5,205 nucleotides of DNA from contig JALWEK010000024.1 in assembly GCA_027014185.1 (NCBI GenBank), positions 1 to 5,205 on the forward strand. The letters run 5' to 3'. The notes under the pieces are model-generated. The model did not search any database. It was not told where the DNA came from and saw only the letters and a program-made list of their open reading frames with translations. Every line of letters begins with the position of its first letter. Positions within the stretch are counted from its first letter, which is position 1. Origin of the DNA: Aquificaceae bacterium. GTDB taxonomy: Bacteria; Aquificota; Aquificia; Aquificales; Aquificaceae. The translations under genes were made by a program, and so were the position numbers. Of this stretch, positions 1 to 5,205 are shown piece by piece.

Positions 1-43
1 CTAAAATGAGTTTTATCAGCTCCTTGTTGTTCTTCGTCCTCAT
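1..43 (-). CDS. Possible start of a gene running off the left edge (hypothetical, partial)
   Basis: An ATG at 43-41 on the minus strand opens a frame that stays open for the 14 codons left in the window, reading MRTKNNKELIKLIL. The codons (AGG, AAG, GAG, CTG, ATA, CTC) match those favoured by the clear genes of this window, and the strand is purine-rich as for other coding strands here. An AAGGAG lies at 61-56, but 12 nt from the ATG, which is longer than usual. It would follow the membrane-protein gene at 180-695 on the same strand. The fragment is too short to assign a function and may be chance. Confidence 0.25.
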   Translation of the reverse strand, partial: MRTKNNKELIKLIL

Positions 44-179
44 TCTTCTTTTTTACTCCTTCTCCCCCTTTGTGTCTATATTTTTTAAACAGGCTCAATC
101 CTCAGGGGAGCTTTATCTCCTTCCTGTATCTGAAACCAGAGAGTATAAAGTCCCTGAAGTACTCGAGTTTTATTCTGTC
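44..179 (-). other. Unassigned stretch with coding-like tail after a stop codon
   Basis: This 136-bp stretch lies between the stop of the membrane-protein gene and the possible ATG at 43. Directly after that TAA, the same minus-strand frame continues for 25 sense codons (179-105) to a TGA at 104-102. Their codon choice (CTC, GAG, TAC, TTC, AGG, ATA, AAG) is typical of this genome, and the peptide contains YFRDFILSGFRYRKEIKLP. No ATG, GTG or TTG is available to start it independently. The remainder is A-rich on the minus strand and holds the AAGGAG at 61-56. I see no clear terminator or RNA. It may be a decayed 3' end of the neighbouring gene. Confidence 0.35.
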
Positions 180-247
180 TTAGGGTATCCCGAACTCCCT
201 GGCTACGCAGGAGAGGAAACTCTCAAACTCACTCCTTCTGAAACCAG
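129..247. repeat. Pair of 11-bp direct repeats, 108 bp apart
   Basis: TCTGAAACCAG occurs exactly at 129-139 and 237-247 on the plus strand. The offset of 108 bp is a whole number of codons (36), so on the minus strand both copies encode Gly-Phe-Arg in the same frame. One lies inside the membrane-protein gene and the other in the coding-like stretch after its stop codon. This could be the remnant of a short tandem duplication, or chance in compositionally similar DNA. Confidence 0.4.
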
Positions 248-695
248 CCTTTAGGAGCACTATACCCTCATTTTTGCTGGATCCCTTGCCTAGGAATAGA
301 AGGACAGGTGAGACGGTCCAGAACCACAGGAGTTTGCCTCCCCTCAACTCAACCTCCTTCCTGCCAGATGGGCCTTCCTGCACCAGACGGCTACCCTCGA
401 GGTGTAACCTCGAAAGGGACGAGCGAACGCCTTTTAGCATGATACCTGCAAGTTCTAGAACACCGAGGCCGTAATAGTGCCTGTGGAGATGGTTAAAGAA
501 TAGGAAGCCCGCTGTGGAGAACAGGAGGAAGAGACTCGCGCTGACCACAGTGTTCGGGGAACTCCTGGACATGATCAGGCCTAGTGCCAGTGAGGGAAGA
601 AGTGTGTGGCTGAGTGCTCGCACTGGAAGGATGTAAAGGATGAACATGGCTGCACTCCAACGGCGAAGTCCCAAACCTTCGAGCTCACAGGACAT
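180..695 (-). CDS. Membrane protein with a YcxB/PH-like C-terminal domain (unrecognised family)
   Basis: This is a 171-residue protein whose exact family I do not recognise. Two hydrophobic segments are visible, about residues 16-42 and 49-67, joined by a short polar turn, then a soluble-looking part from about residue 96. That part alternates short beta-like stretches (LHLEGSRLV, GRKEVELRGGKLLWF, VSPVLLFLGKG, GIVLLKAGF) and ends in a helix-like EFESFLSCVAREFG. Two membrane helices followed by a PH-like beta domain and a closing helix is the layout of YcxB-like proteins, which are of similar length; that link is inference. The start chosen is the ATG at 695-693, with a weak AAGGT 7 nt upstream; ATG at residue 17 is an alternative. 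The gene is divergent from lysA with 44 bp between starts. Codon use differs from neighbours: Ile is mostly ATC and Arg often CGN in the first two thirds, where nearby genes prefer ATA and AGG. This may mean transfer or weak selection. No function is assigned. Confidence 0.75.
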   Translation of the reverse strand: MSCELEGLGLRRWSAAMFILYILPVRALSHTLLPSLALGLIMSRSSPNTVVSASLFLLFSTAGFLFFNHLHRHYYGLGVLELAGIMLKGVRSSLSRLHLEGSRLVQEGPSGRKEVELRGGKLLWFWTVSPVLLFLGKGSSKNEGIVLLKAGFRRSEFESFLSCVAREFGIP

Positions 696-712
696 GGCTC
701 TTACCTTAAAAT
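684..712 (+). promoter_or_regulatory. Candidate lysA promoter
   Basis: A -35-like CTCACA (684-689, four of six consensus bases) stands 17 bp before a -10-like TAAAAT (707-712, five of six). The predicted transcription start near 719-720 leaves about 20 nt of leader, enough for the strong ribosome binding site at 728-734. The element overlaps the 5' end of the divergent gene. The palindrome AAATATTT (709-716) sits at the -10 and is the only AT-rich patch in this divergent region. Confidence 0.45.
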
Positions 713-727
713 ATTTCTCCCTACACG

Positions 728-734
728 AAGGAGG
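728..734 (+). promoter_or_regulatory. Ribosome binding site of lysA
   Basis: AAGGAGG is a perfect complement to the 3' end of 16S rRNA and lies 5 nt before the ATG at 740, which fixes the lysA start. Confidence 0.9.
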
Positions 735-739
735 TTCAC

Positions 740-2008
740 ATGGATAGTCTGCAGGCCGAGCTTCTAAAGGAGTTCAACCCCTACATAGAGGTGAAGGATA
801 ACCAGATACTCTTGGAGGGTGTTCCCCTCAAGGAGCTCGCGCAGGAGCTGGGGACACCTCTGTACGTTTACAGCGCTTCCTACATAAGGGACAGGATAAG
901 GGCCTACAGGGAGGCCTTTCCCGGTGCACTGGTTTGTTACGCGGTAAAGGCTAACTTCAATCCGGAGGTAGTGAGGGTTGCCGGCGAGGAGGGCGCCGGA
1001 GCGGACATAGTCTCCGGTGGGGAGCTCCTGGCCGCGCTCAGGGGGGGGATAGATCCTTCGAAGATAGTTTATGCGGGCGTTGGGAAGACAGTTCCGGAGC
1101 TCGAGCTGGCGATAGAGAAAGAGATCCTCATGTTCAACGTGGAGTCCAGGGATGAGCTCTACGTTCTGGACGAGATAGCGGGAAAGCTCGGTAAGAAGGC
1201 GAGGATAGCTATAAGGGTGAACCCGGATGTGGACCCGAAGACCCATCCCTACATATCCACGGGCATGAAGAAGAGCAAGTTCGGGGTTGATTTCGAAACC
1301 GCCAGGGAGGAGTACAGGCTCGCTAGGGAGCTCAAGAACCTGGAGGTTGTTGGAATACACTGTCACATAGGCTCTCAGCTACTCGACGTATCGCCCTACA
1401 GGGAGGCTGTCCAGAAGGTAGTTGATCTGTACAGAGAGCTCACGGAGGAAGGTTTTGAGATCAGGTACCTGGACATAGGTGGGGGTCTCGGTATAAAGTA
1501 CAGGCCCGAGGACCGGGAGCCTACTCCTGAGGACCTGGCGAGGGAAGTCCTCCCCCTCCTCGAAGGAGTGGATGCCCAGCTCATACTGGAGCCCGGAAGG
1601 TCCATCACCGGCAACGCCGGTCTTTTAATAGCCCAGGTTCAGTTCCTAAAGGACAAGGAGATCAAGCACTTTATCATAGTGGACGCCGGTATGAACGATC
1701 TCGTCAGGCCGGCGATATACGACGCTTACCACCACGTTGTTCCCGTCGAGAGCAGAGGGAGGGATCACATCATAGCGGACATAGTGGGTCCCATATGCGA
1801 GACTGGAGACTTCTTGGCAAAGGATAGAAGGATCGAGTGGCTCGAGAGGGGAGACTACATAGCCGTTCTTTCGGCGGGTGCCTATGGTTTTTCCATGGCT
1901 TCCCACTACAACGTGAGGCCGAGGCCTGCCGAGGTGATCGTGGAGAGAGGCTCCTACAGGCTGATAAGACCCAGAGAGAGCTACGACTATATATTTAATA
2001 CTAGCTGA
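740..2008 (+). CDS. lysA: Diaminopimelate decarboxylase LysA
   Basis: This PLP enzyme decarboxylates meso-2,6-diaminopimelate to L-lysine, the last step of the DAP pathway, in the cytoplasm. The 422 residues are full length for the family. They form a fold-type III alanine-racemase-like TIM barrel followed by a C-terminal beta domain. Visible landmarks are the PLP lysine K70 in CYAVKAN, a ribose/phosphate-side HCHIGSQ at 207-213, the glycine-rich DIGGGLGIKY at 245-254 that holds the PLP phosphate, EPGRSI at 284-289, the active-site Cys353-Glu354 in GPICETGD, and AGAYG at 379-383, whose Tyr382 is the conserved PLP/substrate-contacting tyrosine. The HIGSQ and EPGRS set with the C-terminal GPICETGD fits DAP rather than ornithine/arginine decarboxylases. 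The ATG at 740 follows a perfect AAGGAGG. Codon use is strongly AGG/ATA. An 8-G run at 1041-1048 lies in frame. No lysine riboswitch fits the short leader, and it need not be co-transcribed with the regulator 44 bp downstream. Confidence 0.98.
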   Translation: MDSLQAELLKEFNPYIEVKDNQILLEGVPLKELAQELGTPLYVYSASYIRDRIRAYREAFPGALVCYAVKANFNPEVVRVAGEEGAGADIVSGGELLAALRGGIDPSKIVYAGVGKTVPELELAIEKEILMFNVESRDELYVLDEIAGKLGKKARIAIRVNPDVDPKTHPYISTGMKKSKFGVDFETAREEYRLARELKNLEVVGIHCHIGSQLLDVSPYREAVQKVVDLYRELTEEGFEIRYLDIGGGLGIKYRPEDREPTPEDLAREVLPLLEGVDAQLILEPGRSITGNAGLLIAQVQFLKDKEIKHFIIVDAGMNDLVRPAIYDAYHHVVPVESRGRDHIIADIVGPICETGDFLAKDRRIEWLERGDYIAVLSAGAYGFSMASHYNVRPRPAEVIVERGSYRLIRPRESYDYIFNTS

Positions 2009-2012
2009 AAAG

Positions 2013-2030
2013 GATTATTGAAAAATAATC
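2013..2030. promoter_or_regulatory. Perfect inverted repeat before the PerR/Fur-type gene: candidate operator
   Basis: GATTATT (2013-2019) and AATAATC (2024-2030) are perfect reverse complements separated by GAAA. It overlaps the predicted -35 and spacer of the regulator's promoter, where a repressor would block RNA polymerase, so autoregulation is the natural reading. The half-sites resemble the GATAAT/ATTATC halves of Fur boxes, but the spacing does not match the standard 7-1-7 TGATAAT-N-ATTATCA or the Per box. As RNA it could fold into a hairpin of 7 to 9 weak pairs with a GAAA loop, but it is AU-rich and no U run follows, so it is a poor terminator for lysA. Confidence 0.5.
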
Positions 2031-2045
2031 TTGACCTGTTATATT
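2018..2045 (+). promoter_or_regulatory. Candidate promoter of the PerR/Fur-type gene
   Basis: TTGAAA (2018-2023, five of six consensus bases) lies 16 bp before TATATT (2040-2045, five of six). Initiation would fall near 2051-2053, at or just before the first ATG (2053). The transcript would then be leaderless for that ATG, or have about 19 nt of leader for the second ATG at 2071. The TTGACC at 2031-2036 has no -10 at a usable distance and is not favoured. Confidence 0.55.
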
Positions 2046-2052
2046 AATAGCC

Positions 2053-2493
2053 ATGGAGCTCAAGGAGAGTATGCTGGAAGGCTTTATAGAGAAGTGCAGG
2101 CAGGCGGGGCTCAAAATTACGCCCCAGAGGGTCGCTGTTTACGAGATATTACTCAACTCCCCCAACCATCCTACCGTTGAGGAGATATACGAGGAGGTTA
2201 AGAAGAGGTATCCCTTCGTGTCCCTCGCAACCGTTTACAGGACTGTTGAGACCCTGGAACAGATGGGGCTCGCTAAAAAGGTCTGCTACTGGGGAAGCTC
2301 CGCAAGGTACGACGCCAACATGGACGAGCACCATCACCTTATATGCATGAGCTGCGGTGCTATAAGGGACATCTACATGGACGAGGATATAGAGATCCCG
2401 AAGGAGCTCGAAGGCTTCGAAACCGCGGGCTACTCGGTAAACATATACGGCCTCTGCCCAGACTGCAGGAGGAAGGCTCAGCCCTCCACGTAA
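2053..2493 (+). CDS. perR: Fur-superfamily metal-dependent regulator, PerR-type sensor
   Basis: This 146-residue winged-helix repressor is normal length for the Fur/PerR family. Residues 20-75 form the DNA-binding domain (ITPQRVAVYEIL, then the recognition helix in VSLATVYRTVETL); the rest is the dimerisation and metal domain. Structural zinc ligands are C98, C101, C135 and C138 (CMSC and CPDC). The regulatory-metal set aligned to Bacillus PerR is H39, D87, H93, H95 and D106. An Asp at the last position, where Fur has Glu, is the recognised PerR signature, so peroxide sensing through Fe-dependent His oxidation is likely. The recognition helix has Arg63 as in Fur, not the Asn of Bacillus PerR, so its operator may be Fur-like. 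Fur remains possible; Zur and Nur are less likely. The start is uncertain: ATG 2053 has no ribosome binding site, while ATG 2071 (MLEGFIEKCRQ, 140 residues) follows AAGGAG. The longer form is listed. Its 3' end overlaps accA by 16 bp, tail to tail. Confidence 0.93.
   Translation: MELKESMLEGFIEKCRQAGLKITPQRVAVYEILLNSPNHPTVEEIYEEVKKRYPFVSLATVYRTVETLEQMGLAKKVCYWGSSARYDANMDEHHHLICMSCGAIRDIYMDEDIEIPKELEGFETAGYSVNIYGLCPDCRRKAQPST
2062..2073 (+). promoter_or_regulatory. Ribosome binding site and alternative start within the PerR-type gene
   Basis: AAGGAG at 2062-2067 stands 3 nt before an in-frame ATG at 2071-2073. The first ATG (2053) is preceded by GTTATATTAATAGCC with no Shine-Dalgarno match. 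With a transcription start predicted near 2052, the second ATG would have a normal short leader. The 3-nt gap is tight, so both starts remain possible. Confidence 0.5.
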
Positions 2494-3428
2494 GCTCCCA
2501 TACCTTTGAACTTTTCCAATCTAGCCTTCAAAAGTTCTTCAACGCTCAACTTGCACAGCTCTTCCAGGCATCTCTTCAGGTGATAACCCAGTAGCCACGC
2601 ACTCCTCCTGTGGTCCCAGTGGGCCGCTCCAAAGGGCTCTGGGATTATGCAGTCCACCACCCCCAGCTTGTACAGATCCTGGGCCGTGAGCTTTAGCGCC
2701 TTGGCAGCTTCCTTTACCTTCTCCTGCTCCTTCCAGAGGATAGCCGCACAGCCTTCCGGGGATATAACGGAGTAGTAGGCGTTCTCCATTATACAGACCC
2801 TGTCTGCCACCCCGAGCGCGAGGGCACCGCCGCTACCACCTTCGCCTATCACCACCGCAACCGTCGGAACCTTGAGGTAGCCCATGACGAGCATGCTCTC
2901 GGCGATAGCCTCCGACTGCCCCCGTTCCTCCGCCCCTATTCCAGGGTAGGCTCCTGGTGTGTCGATGAAGGTTATGACCGGCGTCCTGAACCTCTCGGCC
3001 AGCTTCATGACCCTGATGGCCTTCCTGTAGCCCTCGGGATGGGGCATACCGAAGTTCCTCTCTATCTTCTCCTGGGTTCCTCTCCCCTTCTCGTGCCCTA
3101 TCACACACACGGGCTGACTTCTGAAGTACCCGAACCCTGCGATTACGGCCTTGTCGTCGGCGAAGCGCCTATCACCGTGGAGCTCCACAAAGTCCTTTAT
3201 AAGCAGTTTTATGTAGTCCGAGGTGTGAGGCCTTTTTGGGTGTCTCGCCAGGCGGACCCTGTCCCAGGGTGAGAGGTCCGAATACACCTTCCTAGCCCTC
3301 TCCCTGAATTCCCTCTGGAGGGATCTGAGCTCCGCTTCCACCTCTTTGTTGCCCATCCTGTAGAGGGCCTGCAGATTGTCTATCCTCTCCCTCAGTTCGA
3401 GGAGTTTCTTCTCGTAGTCAAGGTACAT
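2478..3428 (-). CDS. accA: Acetyl-CoA carboxylase, carboxyltransferase subunit alpha AccA
   Basis: With AccD (not in the window) this subunit moves the carboxyl group from carboxybiotin on AccB to acetyl-CoA, giving malonyl-CoA, the committed step of fatty-acid synthesis. The 316 residues match the usual AccA length (about 319 in E. coli). An N-terminal helical region (about 1-50, LDYEKKLLELRERID) is followed by the crotonase-fold core: VELHGDRRFADD (81-92), GHEKGRGTQEKIERNFGMP (111-129), PEGYRKA (131-137), ITFIDTPGAYPGIGAEERG (152-170), the glycine-rich oxyanion-hole stretch GEGGSGGALALG (195-206), and SVISPEGCAAILWK (220-233). All are near-identical to textbook AccA. The ATG at 3428 has an AAGGGA 9 nt upstream. 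It lies downstream of rpoD on the same strand after 97 bp with its own TATAAT, so it may be transcribed separately or by read-through. Its last codons overlap the convergent regulator gene. No obvious terminator follows. Confidence 0.97.
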   Translation of the reverse strand: MYLDYEKKLLELRERIDNLQALYRMGNKEVEAELRSLQREFRERARKVYSDLSPWDRVRLARHPKRPHTSDYIKLLIKDFVELHGDRRFADDKAVIAGFGYFRSQPVCVIGHEKGRGTQEKIERNFGMPHPEGYRKAIRVMKLAERFRTPVITFIDTPGAYPGIGAEERGQSEAIAESMLVMGYLKVPTVAVVIGEGGSGGALALGVADRVCIMENAYYSVISPEGCAAILWKEQEKVKEAAKALKLTAQDLYKLGVVDCIIPEPFGAAHWDHRRSAWLLGYHLKRCLEELCKLSVEELLKARLEKFKGMGAYVEG

Positions 3429-3438
3429 AGCACCTGTT

Positions 3439-3511
3439 CCCTTCGCGTCCGTTAATTATACTTCCTCAAGGTAAGCTACCCGCCTGTTCTTGTGGACCGG
3501 CAAACGAAGGG
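3439..3511. repeat. CCCTTCG/CGAAGGG inverted repeat in the accA-rpoD gap
   Basis: CCCTTCG at 3439-3445 and CGAAGGG at 3505-3511 are perfect 7-bp inverted copies flanking the predicted accA promoter. The sequence CCTGTTC also occurs twice in direct orientation, at 3433-3439 and 3483-3489, 50 bp apart. These may be operator half-sites or chance; no known motif was recognised. Confidence 0.25.
3455..3460 (-). promoter_or_regulatory. Candidate -10 element of accA
   Basis: A perfect TATAAT reads on the minus strand at 3460-3455. Initiation would be near 3448, giving a leader of about 20 nt before the accA ATG. No TTGACA-like hexamer lies 16-18 bp upstream (the sequence there is GC-rich, around GGCGGGTA), and no TG precedes the hexamer as in an extended -10. 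It may therefore be weak or activator-dependent. Confidence 0.5.
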
Positions 3512-3525
3512 GAAATGTTATCCCA

Positions 3526-5205
3526 TCACAGCTCGAAGTCTTTCAGGTACTTGGCCCTAGAGGGGTGCCTGAGCTTCCTTATCGCCTTGGACTCTATCTG
3601 TCTTATCCTCTCCCTCGTTACGTTGAACATCTTGCCCACCTGCTCGAGGGTGTACTCGGTCCCATCAACTAGGCCGTAGCGGTACCTGAGTATCTCCCTC
3701 TCCTTCTCCGAAAGGGTCTCGAGAACCTTCTCGAGCTGTTCCCTGAGGAGCTTCCTGGACACGTACTCCTCGGGGTTGGGGATGGACTTGTCCTCTATGA
3801 AGTCCTTGAGGAAGGTGTCCTCGTCATCTCCTATGGGGGTTTCGAGGGATATGGGCTCCTGGGCGGACCTGAGGACCTTCCTCACCTTGTCCGGTGTCAT
3901 ACCCAGGTGCTTTGCGATCTCTTCAGGGGTTGGTTCCCTTCCCAGCTCCTGGAAGAGCTTCTTGGAAGCCTTTATTATCCTGTTTATAGTCTCTATCATG
4001 TGGACCGGTATCCTTATCGTTCTAGCCTGGTCCGCTATCGCCCTGGTGATCGCCTGTCTTATCCACCAGGTAGCGTAGGTGGAGAACTTGTAGCCTTTAC
4101 GGTAGTCGTACTTGTCCACCGCCTTCATAAGGCCTATGTTCCCCTCCTGTATGAGGTCAAGGAAGTGGAGTCCTCTATTCACGTACTTTTTGGCTATGGA
4201 GACCACGAGCCTTAGGTTCGACTGGATCATGACCTGCTTGGCCTTTACGACCTTCCTCCTCCCCTGCTCTATGATCCCCATGACCCTCTTTATCTCCTCT
4301 GGGATTATCCCTATCTCGTTCCTCAGCTTCTCTACCTCACGCTTGAGGGAGACGTACTCGCTCACCAGTGAGTTGAACCTGTCGAAAGAGTATCCGGCGC
4401 TCTTGATCTTCTCCTGGAGCTCCCTGTCCCCGAGGTAGTTGTTTATAAGCTCATCGATGTCAGGATGTATGGCCTGGAGCTTTCTCTTCCTCGACTCGTA
4501 GTCCCTCTTCTTTCTCATATACCTCTGATAGACCTTCAGGAGCTCGTCCGCTATCCTCTCGTACTTGGAGTACTTTATCCTCATCTGGTGGACTATCCTG
4601 TTCATCTGGGCGTGTTTGTACAGGTACTTGCGTTTCGTCTCGGGCGTCCCCTCCTTTATGTACCTTTCCCTCGCTTCCAAGAGCTCCTTGTAGGCTTTCG
4701 CAAGCTCGAGGCCCTTCTCCATAAAGAACCTTTCGTGCTTCTCGCAGTTCTTCTCGTAGCAATCGCTGTTGGGATCCTCGTCTATCAGGTCCATTATGTC
4801 GCTTATCTTCAGCTTGCCGTTGCAGAGCTTCCCCCAGTCCTGAAGGAGCTTCTCAACTAGGAATGAGCTCCTGAGAAGCCCCCTCCTCATTATCTTCCTC
4901 CCTATCTCTATCTGTTTGGCGTAGTGGATCTCCTGCTGACGGGTGAGAAGAGGTATCTTTCCCATCTCCTTGAGGTAAAGCTTGACAGGGTCCCCGTCCC
5001 TTCCCATCACGGTGAAGGACTCGGTTGAAACCACGAGCTCGTCCATAGCCTCTTTGTCTTGGAACTCTTCCTCGCTCTCGACCACCTGGATGTTGAAGTT
5101 GGCGAGGGTGTCTATAAGCTCCTCGAAGCTGTCCGAGGACACGAAGTCCTCCTCGAGAACCTCGTTGATCTCGTCGTAGGTTACGAACCCCTTCTCCTTA
5201 CCAAC
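3526..5205 (-). CDS. rpoD: Primary sigma factor RpoD (sigma-70/SigA), N-terminus cut by the window edge
   Basis: This is the housekeeping sigma subunit of RNA polymerase. Counting the first visible codon (5205-5203) as residue 1, 559 residues are present. Region 1.1 is at about 1-62 ([35 protein letters not shown]). Region 1.2 is at 71-102 ([17 protein letters not shown]). A long charged, helical non-conserved region spans about 103-315. Regions 2.1-2.4 are at 320-402, including [20 protein letters not shown] with the Gln and Thr that read the -10. Region 3 is at about 396-472, including the [13 protein letters not shown] finger. Region 4 is at about 492-556, with [21 protein letters not shown] as the -35 helix-turn-helix. 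Regions 1.1 and 1.2 plus the long insert mark a group 1 sigma. The GTG at 5142-5140 is an internal Val: region 1.1 sequence continues upstream to the edge without a stop. Probably only the first few residues are missing. Nothing looks degraded. accA follows 97 bp downstream. Confidence 0.98.
   Translation of the reverse strand, partial: VGKEKGFVTYDEINEVLEEDFVSSDSFEELIDTLANFNIQVVESEEEFQDKEAMDELVVSTESFTVMGRDGDPVKLYLKEMGKIPLLTRQQEIHYAKQIEIGRKIMRRGLLRSSFLVEKLLQDWGKLCNGKLKISDIMDLIDEDPNSDCYEKNCEKHERFFMEKGLELAKAYKELLEARERYIKEGTPETKRKYLYKHAQMNRIVHQMRIKYSKYERIADELLKVYQRYMRKKRDYESRKRKLQAIHPDIDELINNYLGDRELQEKIKSAGYSFDRFNSLVSEYVSLKREVEKLRNEIGIIPEEIKRVMGIIEQGRRKVVKAKQVMIQSNLRLVVSIAKKYVNRGLHFLDLIQEGNIGLMKAVDKYDYRKGYKFSTYATWWIRQAITRAIADQARTIRIPVHMIETINRIIKASKKLFQELGREPTPEEIAKHLGMTPDKVRKVLRSAQEPISLETPIGDDEDTFLKDFIEDKSIPNPEEYVSRKLLREQLEKVLETLSEKEREILRYRYGLVDGTEYTLEQVGKMFNVTRERIRQIESKAIRKLRHPSRAKYLKDFEL

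Noticed and set aside
6..254. Plus-strand 82-codon frame with a hydrophobic N-terminus
   Set aside because: It overlaps the better-supported minus-strand gene by 75 bp, lies on the pyrimidine-rich strand, and its hydrophobicity reflects Phe/Leu/Ser codons complementary to an A/G-rich strand.
696..739. Lysine riboswitch upstream of lysA
   Set aside because: The gap is 44 bp and the predicted leader about 20 nt, far shorter than a lysine riboswitch, and no conserved elements are visible.
764..1366. 200-codon minus-strand frame inside lysA
   Set aside because: It lies wholly antisense to a highly conserved gene, lacks recognisable domains, and results from the strong codon bias of lysA.
2011..2032. 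Hairpin after lysA as a rho-independent terminator
   Set aside because: The stem is AU-rich and weak, and TTGACC rather than a T run follows. Its overlap with a good promoter makes an operator more likely.
2031..2036. TTGACC as a -35 element of the regulator
   Set aside because: The matching -10 would fall around 2053-2059, inside the start of the gene, where no TATAAT-like sequence exists.
2343..2594. Plus-strand frame bridging the regulator and accA ends
   Set aside because: It is out of frame with the conserved C-terminal CPDC motif of the regulator and antisense to accA, with no domain or start signal.
3776..4438. Several plus-strand frames of 100-108 codons opposite rpoD
   Set aside because: They are antisense shadows of conserved sigma regions with no supporting start signals or domains.
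1..5205. tRNA, rRNA, CRISPR array, insertion sequence or phage signs
   Set aside because: Reading both strands, no tRNA-like cloverleaf, regularly spaced repeats, transposase or terminal inverted repeats were seen; nearly all the space is filled by conserved genes.

Overview
The window is ordinary chromosomal housekeeping DNA, most likely from a thermophilic bacterium of the Aquificota (Aquifex/Hydrogenobacter/Thermocrinis-like). This is an inference. It rests on heavy use of AGG for Arg and ATA for Ile, purine-rich coding strands, Lys/Glu/Arg/Val/Ile-rich proteins, tight gene packing and the overall character of LysA, AccA and RpoD. I could not run a search, so the genus is left open.

Layout from left to right. 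Positions 1-695 are read on the minus strand: a possible start of a gene leaving the left edge (1-43, weak), a stretch of about 135 bases with odd coding-like character, and a 171-residue unrecognised two-helix membrane protein (180-695) whose C-terminal part resembles a YcxB-like/bacterial PH domain. A 44-bp divergent region (696-739) separates it from lysA (740-2008, plus), the last enzyme of lysine biosynthesis. After 44 bp comes a Fur-superfamily regulator (2053-2493, plus) whose metal-sensing residues are PerR-type. A perfect GATTATT/AATAATC dyad overlaps its predicted promoter. Its 3' end overlaps by 16 bp the 3' end of accA (2478-3428, minus), the alpha carboxyltransferase subunit of acetyl-CoA carboxylase. 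A 97-bp gap holding an exact TATAAT separates accA from rpoD, the primary sigma factor, which fills 3526-5205 on the minus strand and runs off the right edge with only its extreme N-terminus missing.

The genes do not form one pathway. Lysine synthesis, peroxide/metal sensing, fatty-acid initiation and primary transcription are independent housekeeping jobs. The RpoD seen here keeps the residues that read TATAAT-type -10 elements, which agrees with the -10 candidates found before lysA, the regulator and accA. I found no mobile element, CRISPR array, tRNA, rRNA or riboswitch, and no convincing previously undescribed system. The points most worth checking are the regulator and its dyad, the membrane protein with its atypical codon use and coding-like tail, and a Cys/His cluster in the variable region of RpoD.
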